Assembly (NCBI RefSeq): GCF_002214545.1 | Contig: NZ_CP015105.1 | Location: forward strand, 1,116,001-1,180,000 | Source: Thermococcus thioreducens | GTDB taxonomy: Archaea > Methanobacteriota_B > Thermococci > Thermococcales > Thermococcaceae | Reading direction: 5' to 3' | DNA: 64,000 nt | Part shown: piece after piece, positions 26,748 to 36,557 of the stretch | Numbering within the stretch: the first letter of the stretch is position 1 | Layout: each line of letters opens with the position of its first letter | Translations under genes and position numbers: made by a program | Notes under the pieces: model-generated | Told to the model about the DNA's origin: nothing | Database searches by the model: none | The model's input: the letters and a program-made list of their open reading frames with translations, nothing else

Positions 26748-28475
26748 TCACTCCCTGAACGCCCTCAGAACCCTCTCGAATATCTCCTTCTCCTTCCCGC
26801 GCTTCTTCCGCGCGAGTCTTTCAACGATGAGCTCAGGCGTACTCCTGCCGAGCTTTCCGAAGACCGGCTGCCTATCGACGATGAGGTTGAGCTTCTCGTC
26901 AAGACCTTTCGCTTCGATACCATCGACCCTCGCGAAGGGAAGCTCCTTCCTGAGGTCTTCCCCTAGATGGGACACTATGAGGACGTAGAAGCCCTTTTCA
27001 TGGGCTATCTTCAAAAGTTCGCCGATTATCTTGACGGCCGCGCCGGGCTCGGTTATGGCCTCGAACTCGTCTATGAGGATGAGCTTTCTGCCCTCCCCAC
27101 GGAGGGCCCTGACAAAGGAACGCAGGGCCGTTTCGAAGGCGCCGGCACCGTAGGTGCTCCTCTTCCTCCTGAAGAAGAAGAGCTCATCGAGGGGCTCGAC
27201 CCAGGCCTTCTCGGCCGGAACTGGGAAACCCATATGAGCGAGAATTGTTATCTGCGTCATCAGTTCCAAGAGGCTGGTCTTTCCACCGCTGTTGGCTCCG
27301 GTGAGGATGACCACCCTCTCGCCGCCTATATCTCCAGCTCCCGGGACTAAGAACTCCTCGGGCGTTTTCCCGACAGCATAGCTGACCGGCTGGGGATTCT
27401 CAATGAAGAGGTGCCTCCCGCTGACGAACGCTATTCCACCCTCCCAGAGCTCAGGGAAGGAAAATCCTTCGATGAATTCTTTCACAGCCAGCAGGAAGTC
27501 AAGCTCATAAACCCTGCCGAGTTCTTCCTTGAGCTTGGGGAGAAGGGGCATTATCCTCTCAAGCACTTCCCTGCTCCTGATGTACAGCTCCACCTTAAGT
27601 TCTCTTTCGAGCTCCTCGCGGAGCATCTCTATCCTGTCCGGCGGCACGGTCACCGGGTACAGCCCCTCCCAAGAGAAGAGCTCAACGGTTATGCCAAGCT
27701 TTTCGTTCAGCTCGTCCTCGACGTCGTTTATTAGGTTCAGGATCTCCCCTTCAATCTCGCCGAAGTGCCTGAATATGGCCTCGTAGTTGCCGGCCCTGAG
27801 CTCCCCGAGGAAGTCCAGCAGCTCCTTTCCGCTCAGCGTCAGGCTGAACTTTTCAAGTTTCTCCGCTATTTCCTCGTTGAGCTCGCGCTCTTTCTCGGCT
27901 ATTAGTTCCTCAAGGCCGTCGAGGAGCTTCCGCTTTCCCATGACCTCCCCAAGTTCGCCCAGCTCGCTGAGTATATCTGGGGCGACGCTTCCTTCCCCTG
28001 TTAGCTCGCCAATTTTGGCCAGTGCCTCAAGCGCTTCTCTGTTCTCCCACAGGGGCATTATGTAGAGCTCCGGGGCTATCTGGGATGGGGTAAGTTCAAC
28101 ATCTATGCCGTAGCCGAGCGTGCTCAGGACAATTGGATACCCCTCCGCATCTTCGAGGGCTGTGGAAACCTCGCAGAGACCGAGGTTTTGGGCCCTTTCG
28201 AGCTCACTTTCGTCAACTATGAGAATCCTGTCGTGGAGGTAATCGCGCCGGAACTTTATCGGCTTGACTTTGGCTATCTGCTCCCTCAGCTCGGACCGGA
28301 TTTTGGGGAGGTTTTCACGGAAGTAATCCTGTCTGCGGAGGATTTCCTCGCGGTCTGAGGTGGGTTCAAACCCCTCAAGAAATGTTGAACTTCCAGGGAG
28401 AACTAACCGCTTCTTTATTTCCTCCCGGATTGAGCGGTATATCGCTTTAGCCTCGGGGTTCAGCTTGAGCGCCAT
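26748..28475 (-). CDS. MutS2-like DNA-binding ATPase
   Basis: A 575-residue MutS-family ATPase. The Walker A is LTGANSGGKTSLLELM at about residue 395, FETALRSFVRAL follows, and Walker B is LILIDEFEAITEPG; the Q-loop and H-loop (IVSHLGEDL) follow. It has no N-terminal mismatch-recognition domain and no visible C-terminal Smr nuclease, which places it with archaeal MutS2-type proteins. A long coiled-coil region spans about residues 170-260. Bacterial MutS2 works in recombination control and ribosome rescue, so mismatch repair should not be assumed. Confidence 0.85.
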   Translation of the reverse strand: MALKLNPEAKAIYRSIREEIKKRLVLPGSSTFLEGFEPTSDREEILRRQDYFRENLPKIRSELREQIAKVKPIKFRRDYLHDRILIVDESELERAQNLGLCEVSTALEDAEGYPIVLSTLGYGIDVELTPSQIAPELYIMPLWENREALEALAKIGELTGEGSVAPDILSELGELGEVMGKRKLLDGLEELIAEKERELNEEIAEKLEKFSLTLSGKELLDFLGELRAGNYEAIFRHFGEIEGEILNLINDVEDELNEKLGITVELFSWEGLYPVTVPPDRIEMLREELERELKVELYIRSREVLERIMPLLPKLKEELGRVYELDFLLAVKEFIEGFSFPELWEGGIAFVSGRHLFIENPQPVSYAVGKTPEEFLVPGAGDIGGERVVILTGANSGGKTSLLELMTQITILAHMGFPVPAEKAWVEPLDELFFFRRKRSTYGAGAFETALRSFVRALRGEGRKLILIDEFEAITEPGAAVKIIGELLKIAHEKGFYVLIVSHLGEDLRKELPFARVDGIEAKGLDEKLNLIVDRQPVFGKLGRSTPELIVERLARKKRGKEKEIFERVLRAFRE

Positions 28476-28581
28476 CGCTAAGGGAATGTCTAAAGGGCTA
28501 AAAAAGTTACCTGAAGCCCAGAAACGGCAAATTTTATAAACTCGTGAAGTAATATCTAAACAATGCCTTCGGGTGGGATAG

Positions 28582-29091
28582 ATGATAGTTGAGAGGCTCC
28601 TGAAGCCAAGCTACCGCATCGGAATCCTCAACATGAACAAATTTAAGCCCGAGGACGTAGTCGAGGCGCTCCGGGGAAAAGGTGCCCATGTCTCGGAATT
28701 TCAGAGGGACCTCGATATTGAACTCGCCATAGAGTCGTTCATAGCCTCAAGCTACGGCCCCTATGTTTATGTCCTGAAGTTCTCAAAGGGTAAACTGTTT
28801 CTCGCGAGGCACACTAACCGAATATCAAAGGATAACTGGCCAAACGCTACGAAGTACATGGTCCGCGATGAGAACGGACTCAAGCGTTTTCTCCTAAGGG
28901 AGGTTTCAAGAAAGTCAATGATCCTAATAGAGGCACCTCCAGTAATTATCTGGGGGGCCGTGTGGTGGCTCATCTGGAGCTACTTCGAGGAATACCCGCT
29001 CGGAACATTCCTGCTGTTCTTCCTTGGCTTTCTTCTGAACGACCTTGCCAAGGCCTTTGAGTACTTTGTCCTCGGCTACTGCAGGGAGTGA
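28582..29091 (+). CDS. hypothetical protein with C-terminal membrane anchor
   Basis: A 169-residue protein I cannot place. The first 105 residues look like a soluble alpha/beta domain ([34 protein letters not shown]). Two hydrophobic segments follow (about residues 112-134 and 138-158, rich in Trp and Phe), so it is probably anchored with the domain in the cytoplasm. GGTGGGATAG before the ATG is a good ribosome binding site. Its 3' end overlaps moaC, which converges, by 16 bp. Confidence 0.6.
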   Translation: MIVERLLKPSYRIGILNMNKFKPEDVVEALRGKGAHVSEFQRDLDIELAIESFIASSYGPYVYVLKFSKGKLFLARHTNRISKDNWPNATKYMVRDENGLKRFLLREVSRKSMILIEAPPVIIWGAVWWLIWSYFEEYPLGTFLLFFLGFLLNDLAKAFEYFVLGYCRE

Positions 29092-29558
29092 TCTTCCCCC
29101 TTTACCTTCTCGACCACGTGGATGCCCTCGATCCTCGTGAATGGATACTGACCTTTTTCGTCCTTCTCAACGGCCTTCACCATGTCCCATATCGTCAGCA
29201 GGGCGACGCTCACGCCTGTTAGGGCCTCCATCTCGACGCCGGTCTTGTAGTACGCGCGAACCTCACATGTCGCCTCTATGTAGTCCTCCCCGAATTCGAA
29301 GGTGATGTCAACGCCCGTGAGGGGTATCGGATGGCAGAGCGGAATTAGCCCTGGCGTTTTCTTGACGGCCAGGATACCCGCTATCTGGGCGGTGGCTATG
29401 ACGTTGCCCTTCTTCGTCTTTCCGGACTTTATGAGCCCTATAGTTTCCGGCCTGAGCCTTATCCTGCCCTTTGCCACGGCCCTTCTGAAGACTTCCCCTT
29501 TGTGGCCCACTTCGACCATCTTAACGCCCCTATCATCTACGTGGGTTAGTTCCTTCAT
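29076..29558 (-). CDS. moaC: MoaC cyclic pyranopterin monophosphate synthase
   Basis: A 160-residue MoaC of normal length. It shows VDVG-like N-terminal residues ([12 protein letters not shown]), [28 protein letters not shown] with the active-site His, and [18 protein letters not shown] with the conserved Asp. MoaC converts the cyclised GTP derivative into cyclic pyranopterin monophosphate, the first pterin intermediate. It completes the pterin set with moaB and moeA at the left end of the window. Confidence 0.95.
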   Translation of the reverse strand: MKELTHVDDRGVKMVEVGHKGEVFRRAVAKGRIRLRPETIGLIKSGKTKKGNVIATAQIAGILAVKKTPGLIPLCHPIPLTGVDITFEFGEDYIEATCEVRAYYKTGVEMEALTGVSVALLTIWDMVKAVEKDEKGQYPFTRIEGIHVVEKVKGEDHSLQ

Positions 29559-29602
29559 ATGTCTTCCCCAGCGTTTATTGACCTCCTCCTTTAAAACTCT
29601 GT

Positions 29603-29624
29603 CCGTAATCCTTTTAAGTTACGG
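29603..29624. promoter_or_regulatory. dyad over the ABC transporter promoter
   Basis: CCGTAA (29603-29608) and TTACGG (29619-29624) are perfect inverted arms. The 10-bp spacer contains the TATA-like CCTTTTAAG, so a protein bound here would hide the promoter of the operon beginning at 29655. Confidence 0.5.
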
Positions 29625-29654
29625 TTTCCTTACCATCGGCAGGGGTGGTAGCCC

Positions 29655-30584
29655 ATGCCATCGCCGGCCATACTCATAGAAAACCTCACCAAGTCGTATG
29701 GAACTCTGAAGGCCGTTAACTCCCTGAATTTGGAGGTGAAGGAAGGGGAGGTCTTCGGATTCCTCGGACCGAACGGTGCCGGAAAAACAACGACTATTCT
29801 GAGCATGCTGAACCTCATCATACCAGACAGCGGAAGGGTTGAGATACTCGGTATGGATGTCTCCAAGGAACCCCTGAAGATAAAGGAGCGAATCGGATAC
29901 CTTCCAGAAAACGCCACGGTGTACGGTGAGCTGACGGCCTGGAAGAACCTTGAGTTCTTTGCCAACTTTTACAGGATGTCAAACGCTGAAAAGGAGAAGA
30001 GGATAACCGATCTCCTGAAAATGGTCGGCCTCTGGGAAGTCCGCTACAGAAAGGCCAAAACCTTCTCCAAGGGCATGAAGCAGAGGCTCCTTATAGCTCA
30101 GACATTCATAAACGACCCCGAACTGCTGATCCTCGACGAGCCGACGAGCGGCCTCGATCCCGAGGGGGCCCACCTCGTTAAGAGGCTGATAAGGGAAGCT
30201 CAATCCGAGGGGAGGACGGTCTTTTTCTCGTCACACATACTCAGCGAGGTCGAAGAGCTCAGCGACAGGGTTGGAATCATCGTGAGGGGAAACCTCAAGG
30301 CAGTGGGGACCGTAGGCGAAATAAAGAGACAGTTCATGGAGCTTGAGGGCTACGAGATAAAGGTGGAGACCAAGGAGCCCCTGCCGGCTATCGAGCACCC
30401 AGAGATAACGAGGATCGAGCTGGTTGAACCGAACCGGGCCATAATATTTGCCCGCACTGATATCAGGGAGGAACTGTCAAGGGCCCTCTCCGAGAAGGGA
30501 CTCACGATTCTGGGCCTTGATATCGAGGAGCCCAGCCTCGAAGACGTTTTCCTCAAAACCGTTTACGGGAGGGATGAGGAGTGA
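29655..30584 (+). CDS. ABC transporter ATP-binding protein
   Basis: A 309-residue ABC ATPase: Walker A LGPNGAGKTTTILSM, signature KTFSKGMKQRLLIAQ, Walker B LLILDEPTSGLDPEG and SSHILSEVEEL. The C-terminal 80 residues are the extension typical of ABC-2 type exporters. With the permease at 32704 and the surface protein between, it probably forms an ABC-2 exporter, perhaps for an envelope component. The next gene overlaps its stop by 4 bp. Confidence 0.9.
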   Translation: MPSPAILIENLTKSYGTLKAVNSLNLEVKEGEVFGFLGPNGAGKTTTILSMLNLIIPDSGRVEILGMDVSKEPLKIKERIGYLPENATVYGELTAWKNLEFFANFYRMSNAEKEKRITDLLKMVGLWEVRYRKAKTFSKGMKQRLLIAQTFINDPELLILDEPTSGLDPEGAHLVKRLIREAQSEGRTVFFSSHILSEVEELSDRVGIIVRGNLKAVGTVGEIKRQFMELEGYEIKVETKEPLPAIEHPEITRIELVEPNRAIIFARTDIREELSRALSEKGLTILGLDIEEPSLEDVFLKTVYGRDEE

Positions 30585-32707
30585 GGAAGCTTTTAGGAAT
30601 TCTCCTTTCTCTGGTTCTCCTTTCGTCTCTCGTAGTTGCCCAGCCGTACGTGACGGTGTTTGAGGGCAGGATCACCGCAGGACAGAGCCTTGTGGTGGGC
30701 AACTACACGGTAACCGTTGTCCAAGCCGCCGATGGAAGCTACTATCTGATGCTGAAGAACGGGAGCAGAATCCTGGAGCTGAAGCCATTCGCCTTTGGAA
30801 CGGAGATAGAGAGGGACGGCCTCAAAATCCTCCTCGGGAGCTACACCTCACAGGGAGGTTTTGTGATCGTGTCCGTGAAGCCGACTTTCATCACCTCCAT
30901 CAAGCCAGAGGTCGGTGCGAAGGCTCTCTTTAACGGCAACGTCGTCGAAGTAACGGCCGTTGGTAATAAGACTGTCGATGTTTCGATTAACGGCGTTGCA
31001 AGAACGCTTGAGACAAACGGAAGCGCTGTGGTTGACCTGATAGCCCTTGAGTACGACGGGAAGGAGATAAGGGTGTACGCTGCAAGCCCGGTCTCTGAAA
31101 CAGCCAGCCTGAACTACGTGGTCTTCTACCCCTACGGGAAAATAAGGGTCTCCGGGCCGGTTGATATTCCGATAACGATAACAAGTTCCTCCAACGAAGA
31201 GATGGGCCTTAACCTTACGGTCACCTCAATTCCCGAGGGCTGGAAGGCGAGCTTCCTGTACAATGGAATTGAGGTCGAGGAGGTAACGCTCCCGCCGATG
31301 GGCTCGATCACGGTTACCCTTCACATCGAGGCAACGGGGAGCGGAACGGTCAAGTTCTTGGTCGGGAACTTTCCCGGAAGCGTTGAGATAGAGGCTACGG
31401 GGGTTGAGCTCTCCATCCCGTACATTGCACTCGACGTTGAGGCCGGCCAGGTTCTCACGATCCCCGTAACCTTCAGTGGAAGCGGAAAGGTCGAGTTTAA
31501 GCCGGTGAACCTCCCTGTGGGCTGGAAGATGTACCTGACCGACGGCCAGTACAGGCTGAGGGGTTTTACCGTTTCCGGAAGACTCGATGCAGACCTCATC
31601 ATCGAGGTGCCCAGAAATGCCACCCTCGGGGACCACAGGCTGAGCTTTGAAGTAAACGGGAAGAAATACGGTTTGACGCTCCACATATACAAGACTTACC
31701 TCGGACAGCCGGCAAGGCTGACCGTGGTTCTGAGCGATGAGAGCGGAAATCCCCTGAAGGGATGGGTGAGCATAGGGGGGAAGAACATCACAACTTCCCC
31801 CACAGGTACCGCGGTTTTAGAACTCCCCCCTGGGGAGTATAAACTTACCGCCGGTGCTCCAGGAGCGGTCTCCAGGGAAGAGACCATAAAGCTGGGAGAT
31901 GGAGAGGAAAAGAGCCTCCAGGTGACCCTAACCAAGGCTCCATATTATTTTGAGGTAATGCTTCAGAACGATGTTCTGACCGTCCAGCCCGGGCAGAGCA
32001 CCAGCACGGAGATAAAGGTGACAAATCTGGGCTCAGACGAAGACGAGTACAGAGTGACCATTGAGGGACTTGAACCTGGATGGAGCTACGTGGTCAGCAG
32101 TGACCCCAAGGGCTTAACTCCGGTTGGAACCCTCAGGGCCGGCCCCGGTGGGAGCACCGATGTCTACTTAGTCGTGATTCCTCCCTTCAACGCCCCCACC
32201 GGAAAAGTCAATGCCAGACTTATAATCAGGGGCAGAGGAATGGAGGTAGAAAAGCCGCTGACGTTTATTGTGGAGAACCCGGCGTTCCTCAATCTCAACC
32301 CGGACAGCCCAAGTCTGGCGGTAAAAGCCGGAGGCTCAACGGCCACCAGCATATGGGTGGACGCCTCGGGAACAGTTACCAACGTCAAGTTCTCGGTTCA
32401 GGCTCCAGAAGGCTGGGACGTTAAAGTTGTCCCTGATACAATCCCAAGAATCGGCGTGATAGACCAGGGAAACGTCCAGGTGTATCCCGGCCCCACCACC
32501 GTTGAGCTGAGGATCAGGGTTCCGAAATCAGCGCCCGCTGGGACATACACCATAACCGTAACCGCTACGGGCGACCAGGGCAAAGCTGAGACTGTAATAA
32601 CCGTTAGGGTGACCCAGAGCTCGGGCAGTGCCTATCTCGGAATTTTGCTCCTCGTGATAGCCTTCGGCATCGTGATATGGCTGATGAGGAGGGTCGGGAG
32701 GAGATGA
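30581..32707 (+). CDS. secreted, membrane-anchored NEW3-domain protein
   Basis: A 708-residue surface protein. It has an N-terminal signal peptide (LLGILLSLVLLSSLVVA) and a C-terminal membrane helix followed by RRVGRR. The extracellular part is a chain of beta-sandwich domains: NEW3/Ig-like repeats (EGWKASFLYNG, VGWKMYLTDGQ, PGWSYVVSSDP, EGWDVKVVPDT) and a carboxypeptidase-regulatory-like domain near residue 380. These domains usually bind polymers or other surface proteins. Translation is coupled to the ATPase upstream (GTGA overlap) and the permease downstream, suggesting the exporter and this protein work together. Confidence 0.8.
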   Translation: MRKLLGILLSLVLLSSLVVAQPYVTVFEGRITAGQSLVVGNYTVTVVQAADGSYYLMLKNGSRILELKPFAFGTEIERDGLKILLGSYTSQGGFVIVSVKPTFITSIKPEVGAKALFNGNVVEVTAVGNKTVDVSINGVARTLETNGSAVVDLIALEYDGKEIRVYAASPVSETASLNYVVFYPYGKIRVSGPVDIPITITSSSNEEMGLNLTVTSIPEGWKASFLYNGIEVEEVTLPPMGSITVTLHIEATGSGTVKFLVGNFPGSVEIEATGVELSIPYIALDVEAGQVLTIPVTFSGSGKVEFKPVNLPVGWKMYLTDGQYRLRGFTVSGRLDADLIIEVPRNATLGDHRLSFEVNGKKYGLTLHIYKTYLGQPARLTVVLSDESGNPLKGWVSIGGKNITTSPTGTAVLELPPGEYKLTAGAPGAVSREETIKLGDGEEKSLQVTLTKAPYYFEVMLQNDVLTVQPGQSTSTEIKVTNLGSDEDEYRVTIEGLEPGWSYVVSSDPKGLTPVGTLRAGPGGSTDVYLVVIPPFNAPTGKVNARLIIRGRGMEVEKPLTFIVENPAFLNLNPDSPSLAVKAGGSTATSIWVDASGTVTNVKFSVQAPEGWDVKVVPDTIPRIGVIDQGNVQVYPGPTTVELRIRVPKSAPAGTYTITVTATGDQGKAETVITVRVTQSSGSAYLGILLLVIAFGIVIWLMRRVGRR

Positions 32708-33630
32708 ACCCGGCATGGAACATAGCACTCAAAGAGCTTTACACGGCAGTGAAGAGCAGGAGGTTCGTGGTTATCATGGTGTTCTACCTTCTCATTTTTA
32801 GCCTTGCGGTTTACGGCATTAAGGACTATTTGATCCGCATGGGAACGCCTAGGGTGGAGAGCAACGAGCTTTTCCTGTGGGGATCGGTCAGCGAGGTCTA
32901 CATGACACCGCTTGCCGCACTCTTCATGATAAACATGATGATAATCACTATCATAGGCGCTGTTCTGGGTGCAGCTCTGGGTGCTGATGCGATAAACAGG
33001 GAGGTGGAAACGGGGACGGCCAAGGTTCTCCTAGGGCATCCTGTTTACCGGGACGAGGTTATCAACGGCAAGTTCCTCGGCATGGGGCTGCTGATAGTCC
33101 TCACGAACTTCGTTGTCTACGTTGCCATAGTGGCGGTGATGCTTATACTGGGAATTCCACTGGACGGAGATTCACTCTTCAGGGGTTTTCTGGCGATAGT
33201 CGCCACGATACTCTACACCCTGGCGTTCCTCTCAGTTGGTGTGCTCTTCTCAACCCTCTTCAAAAAGCCCGAGACATCGATGCTTGCCGCAGTTGGACTG
33301 GCCATATTTCTTACCGTCTTTTACGGCATAGCGGTTGGCATAGCTGCCCCAAGGCTTGCCGGCCCAGAGCCGCCGTGGGGGACAAGTGCCCACGAGGTCT
33401 GGCAGGAAACGGTAAACACATGGATGGCAAGGCTGCACTTCCTCAACCCGGCACACCACTACGTCCAGCTCGTCCAGTACATATTTGGCGGCGACAGGTT
33501 CTTCAACTACTACATCCCGCTGGGCGACTCGTTCACCTACGGCTTCAACAACCTGGCCATGCTCCTCGTGATGCTCTTCCTGCCCTTCGCGATAGCCTAC
33601 GTTAGGTTCATGACCAGCGACATAAGTTAA
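32704..33630 (+). CDS. ABC-2 type transporter permease
   Basis: A 308-residue membrane protein with six hydrophobic segments (about residues 20-42, 78-105, 130-155, 165-195, 205-230 and 280-300). DAINREVETGTAKVLLGHPVYRDEV after the second segment is the usual ABC-2 cytoplasmic coupling region. The start ATG overlaps the stop of the NEW3 gene (ATGA), so the three genes form an operon. The transported substrate is unknown. Confidence 0.88.
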   Translation: MNPAWNIALKELYTAVKSRRFVVIMVFYLLIFSLAVYGIKDYLIRMGTPRVESNELFLWGSVSEVYMTPLAALFMINMMIITIIGAVLGAALGADAINREVETGTAKVLLGHPVYRDEVINGKFLGMGLLIVLTNFVVYVAIVAVMLILGIPLDGDSLFRGFLAIVATILYTLAFLSVGVLFSTLFKKPETSMLAAVGLAIFLTVFYGIAVGIAAPRLAGPEPPWGTSAHEVWQETVNTWMARLHFLNPAHHYVQLVQYIFGGDRFFNYYIPLGDSFTYGFNNLAMLLVMLFLPFAIAYVRFMTSDIS

Positions 33631-33675
33631 CCCATTTCTTTTTCTTTCTGAAGAATAGGGAAGGGAAAACCGGAA

Positions 33676-35115
33676 TCAGCCCTTGGCAACGCCCATCGGG
33701 CGCATTCTTGCAACCAGGTTCGCTATCCCCGCCTCGTGGACTACGTTGACGACGTTGTCAACGCTCTTGTAGGCTCCAGGTGCTTCTTCAGCCACAACCC
33801 TAAGGGAGGCCGCGCGGATGTAGATGCCCTGCCTTGCAAGCTCGTTCTTGAGCCTGTCGCCGCGGTACTGCCTGGTGGCGGCCTTCCTGCTGAGCAGTCT
33901 TCCGGCACCGTGGCAGGTCGAACCGAACGTTTCCCTCATCGAGCCTTCGGCTCCAGCTAAAACGTAGCTCGCGGTTCCCATCGAACCTGGAATCAGAACC
34001 GGCTGACCGACATCCCTGTAGGCCTTCGGAACGTCCGGGTGGCCGGCAGGGAAGGCCCTCGTGGCTCCCTTCCTGTGGACGACGACCTTGACCTTTCTGC
34101 CGTCAACGACGTGCTCCTCGACCTTCGCTATGTTGTGAGCGACGTCGTAAACGATGTGCATCTCCATGTCCTCGGCCTTCCTCTTGAAGACCTCCTCAAA
34201 GCTCTCCCTGACCCAGTGGGTTATCATCTGCCGGTTGGCCCACGCGAAGTTGGCAGCGGCCTTCATTGCGCTGAAATAGCGCTGTCCCTCCTCCGTCTGG
34301 AAGGGAACGCTCACCAGCTCGCGGTCGGGCCAGGGCACGCCGTACTTCCTGTTGGCCCTCTCCATTATCCTGAGGTAGTCGCTTGCGACCTGATGCCCGA
34401 GGCCCCTGCTGCCGGTGTGAACCATGACAACGACCTGCCCCTCGAAGAGACCGTAGGTCTCGGCGATTTTCTCGTCGAAAATCTTGTCGACAACCTGAAC
34501 CTCAAGGAAGTGGTTTCCTGAGCCGAGGGAACCGAGCTGTGGCGCTCCCCTCTGCTTCGCCTTCTGGCTGACTGCATCCGGGTTAGCGCCCTCCATCCTC
34601 CCGCCTTCCTCAAGGTGCTCTAAGTCCTCCTTCCATCCGTAGCCGTTGTCGACGGCCCACTTGGCTCCATCAGCCAAGACGTCATCGAGCTGGCTCCAGT
34701 GGAGCCTTACACGGCCCTTGCTTCCAAGACCGCTCGGAACGTTCTTGAAGAGCGTATCGACGAGCTCCTTTATCCTTGGTCTGACTTCTTTCTCAGTTAA
34801 ATTCGTTCTAATCAGCCTGACGCCGCAGTTAATATCGTATCCGACGCCTCCGGGGCTTATAACGCCCTCTTTGACGTCAAAGGCCGCGACACCACCGATT
34901 GGGAAGCCATAGCCCTGGTGACCGTCGGGCATCACTATGGAGTACTTGTATATTCCCGGAAGCATCGCAACGTTGGCGGCCTGCTCAAGCGTCCTATCCC
35001 CTCTCATCTTCTCTATCAGCTGGTCGTCAGCATAAACCCTGCCCGGAACTCTCATGCGCCTGTCGAACTTCGGGATTTCCCAGCGGATCTTGTCTATCCT
35101 CTTCAGCGGCACCAT
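33676..35115 (-). CDS. rtcB: RNA-splicing ligase RtcB
   Basis: A 479-residue RtcB of normal mature length and without an intein, which some Thermococcales RtcB genes carry. Motifs: [28 protein letters not shown] with the metal Cys, [24 protein letters not shown] and [16 protein letters not shown] with the guanylylated His. RtcB joins tRNA exon halves as a 3'-5' ligase using GTP and Mn2+. Its activator archease is encoded 1.4 kb upstream on the same strand. Confidence 0.96.
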   Translation of the reverse strand: MVPLKRIDKIRWEIPKFDRRMRVPGRVYADDQLIEKMRGDRTLEQAANVAMLPGIYKYSIVMPDGHQGYGFPIGGVAAFDVKEGVISPGGVGYDINCGVRLIRTNLTEKEVRPRIKELVDTLFKNVPSGLGSKGRVRLHWSQLDDVLADGAKWAVDNGYGWKEDLEHLEEGGRMEGANPDAVSQKAKQRGAPQLGSLGSGNHFLEVQVVDKIFDEKIAETYGLFEGQVVVMVHTGSRGLGHQVASDYLRIMERANRKYGVPWPDRELVSVPFQTEEGQRYFSAMKAAANFAWANRQMITHWVRESFEEVFKRKAEDMEMHIVYDVAHNIAKVEEHVVDGRKVKVVVHRKGATRAFPAGHPDVPKAYRDVGQPVLIPGSMGTASYVLAGAEGSMRETFGSTCHGAGRLLSRKAATRQYRGDRLKNELARQGIYIRAASLRVVAEEAPGAYKSVDNVVNVVHEAGIANLVARMRPMGVAKG

Positions 35116-35151
35116 CGTCCCACCTCCGTTTTAGATTGCCCTAACGTTATT

Positions 35152-35616
35152 TTAAGCTTTCGCGGAGCCTTCAAGCTTAAGCCTCCTCTCCTTTGGCACG
35201 TAGTTTATGAGCCTTCCTTCTTTCGCTTTGGCCGAGCCGAGGTAGTAGGAGCGCCACTTGACGATGACCCAGCCGTGGAGGTTCTTATCTTCAATCTCGA
35301 CGCTCTCACCCGCCAGGTACAGCCTCGCCCTCTCGTCGTCCAGCTCGACGACGTTCTTCGTGGCCTTTGGCCCAACGAGGAAGGAACCCTCGATGCTCAG
35401 CCTTATTCCATCGCTCTCTATCCTGCCGAAGTAGACGCCGTTCCTGTCCGGCCCGCTGACGTCGAGGGCACAGGGCTTCCAGGCGTAGACCTTGTGATAC
35501 CTGCCTCTTATCTCATAGAGAAGATCCGGCGCATATCCGTAGTTCTCCAGGAGAAGCCTTTTGACGAGTTCGGTGTCACTCGTTTTTCCTATTTCATCCC
35601 TCGGGTTTTCGCTCAT
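35152..35616 (-). CDS. PUA-like RNA-associated protein, about 154 aa
   Basis: A protein of 154 residues from ATG 35616; an upstream start at 35730 would lie inside the methyltransferase gene and is not used. It ends with a beta-rich region (GRLINYVPKERRLKLEG) and has YAWKPCALDV, FVGPKATK-like and WVIVKWRSYYLGSAKAKEG segments that resemble PUA/NIP7-type RNA-binding folds; this is a weak match. It overlaps the Trm4-like gene by 4 bp, so a role with that methyltransferase is likely. Confidence 0.6.
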   Translation of the reverse strand: MSENPRDEIGKTSDTELVKRLLLENYGYAPDLLYEIRGRYHKVYAWKPCALDVSGPDRNGVYFGRIESDGIRLSIEGSFLVGPKATKNVVELDDERARLYLAGESVEIEDKNLHGWVIVKWRSYYLGSAKAKEGRLINYVPKERRLKLEGSAKA

Positions 35617-36548
35617 GCCCCTCCCTCCGGCTTTACTATCTTCGCTATGAAGAAGGCCTCGGTGTCGTTGTCGTTTGGATGAATTCTGAGGGCTTTTTTC
35701 AGCTCTGCAGAGTAAGCTCTCCCCTCCCACTCAAGGACTGGCTCGCTGGTCTTCACCGGCAGATCTATCGGCTCAAGTCTCGCGTCGGTCTTCCTCAGGA
35801 GGTAATCAACGACCTCCTCGTTCTCCAGGGGGTCTATCGTGCATGTTGAGTAAACCAGCGTCCCGCCTGGCTTGAGCGCCCGGTAGGCGGCCAGGATGAG
35901 CCTCTTCTGAACCTTCATGTACTTGATGACGCCCCTCAGGCGCCAGCTCTCCAGGAACTTCCACTTCTTCCGTATCATTCCCACAGAAGAGCACGGGGCA
36001 TCGAGGAGAATCCTGTCAAAAGTATTTTCAAAACGGCCGAAGTAAGCCCCGTCCTTCGTAGTTACCCGGATGTTTAAGACCCCCATCCTGTTGAGGTTCG
36101 CTATGAGGACGTTCGCCCTGCTGAGCTTTGGGTCGTTTGCTATTATACATCCCTCGTTCTCCATGTACTGGGCTATCTGGCCCGTCTTCGAACCCGGCGC
36201 GGCGGCCATATCTAAAACTAGCTCGCCCGGCTTTGGCTCAAGCACAACCGGAGGAATCATAGAGCTCGCTTCCTGGCCGAAGATCAGGCCAAGACTGTGC
36301 TCCGGCACCTTCGCGAGGTTGTCAACGTTGATAAAGAAGCCCTCTTTAACCCAGGGGATTGGTTCGAGCTCGAATTCCTCCTTAAGCCTCTCAACAACCA
36401 CCTTAAGTGGGGCTTTCAGGGTGTTGACCCTTATGCTCTGCCTGAGCGGCCGAATTATGAACTCCCAGAACTCGTCGGTATCTTCGAGCATCGAATAGCG
36501 CTCGTAGAAAGCCGGGTTGGTCTCCCTAATCCTGTCCCTCGCGCTCAT
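35613..36548 (-). CDS. NOL1/NOP2/Sun-family tRNA m5C methyltransferase (Trm4-like)
   Basis: A 311-residue m5C methyltransferase. SAM-binding LDMAAAPGSKTGQIA, the first catalytic motif LDAPCSSVGMIRK and the second Cys in YSTCTIDPLENEEVVDYLL are all present. In Pyrococcus abyssi the matching gene is paired with archease, which improves its specificity. Here archease sits 9 bp upstream, which supports tRNA C49-like targets. It overlaps the downstream PUA-like gene by 4 bp. Confidence 0.9.
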   Translation of the reverse strand: MSARDRIRETNPAFYERYSMLEDTDEFWEFIIRPLRQSIRVNTLKAPLKVVVERLKEEFELEPIPWVKEGFFINVDNLAKVPEHSLGLIFGQEASSMIPPVVLEPKPGELVLDMAAAPGSKTGQIAQYMENEGCIIANDPKLSRANVLIANLNRMGVLNIRVTTKDGAYFGRFENTFDRILLDAPCSSVGMIRKKWKFLESWRLRGVIKYMKVQKRLILAAYRALKPGGTLVYSTCTIDPLENEEVVDYLLRKTDARLEPIDLPVKTSEPVLEWEGRAYSAELKKALRIHPNDNDTEAFFIAKIVKPEGGA

Positions 36549-36557
36549 GGAACCACC

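Noticed and set aside
33676-35115. Intein inside rtcB
   Set aside because: The protein is of mature RtcB length with all motifs in order and no splice-junction or homing-endonuclease block.
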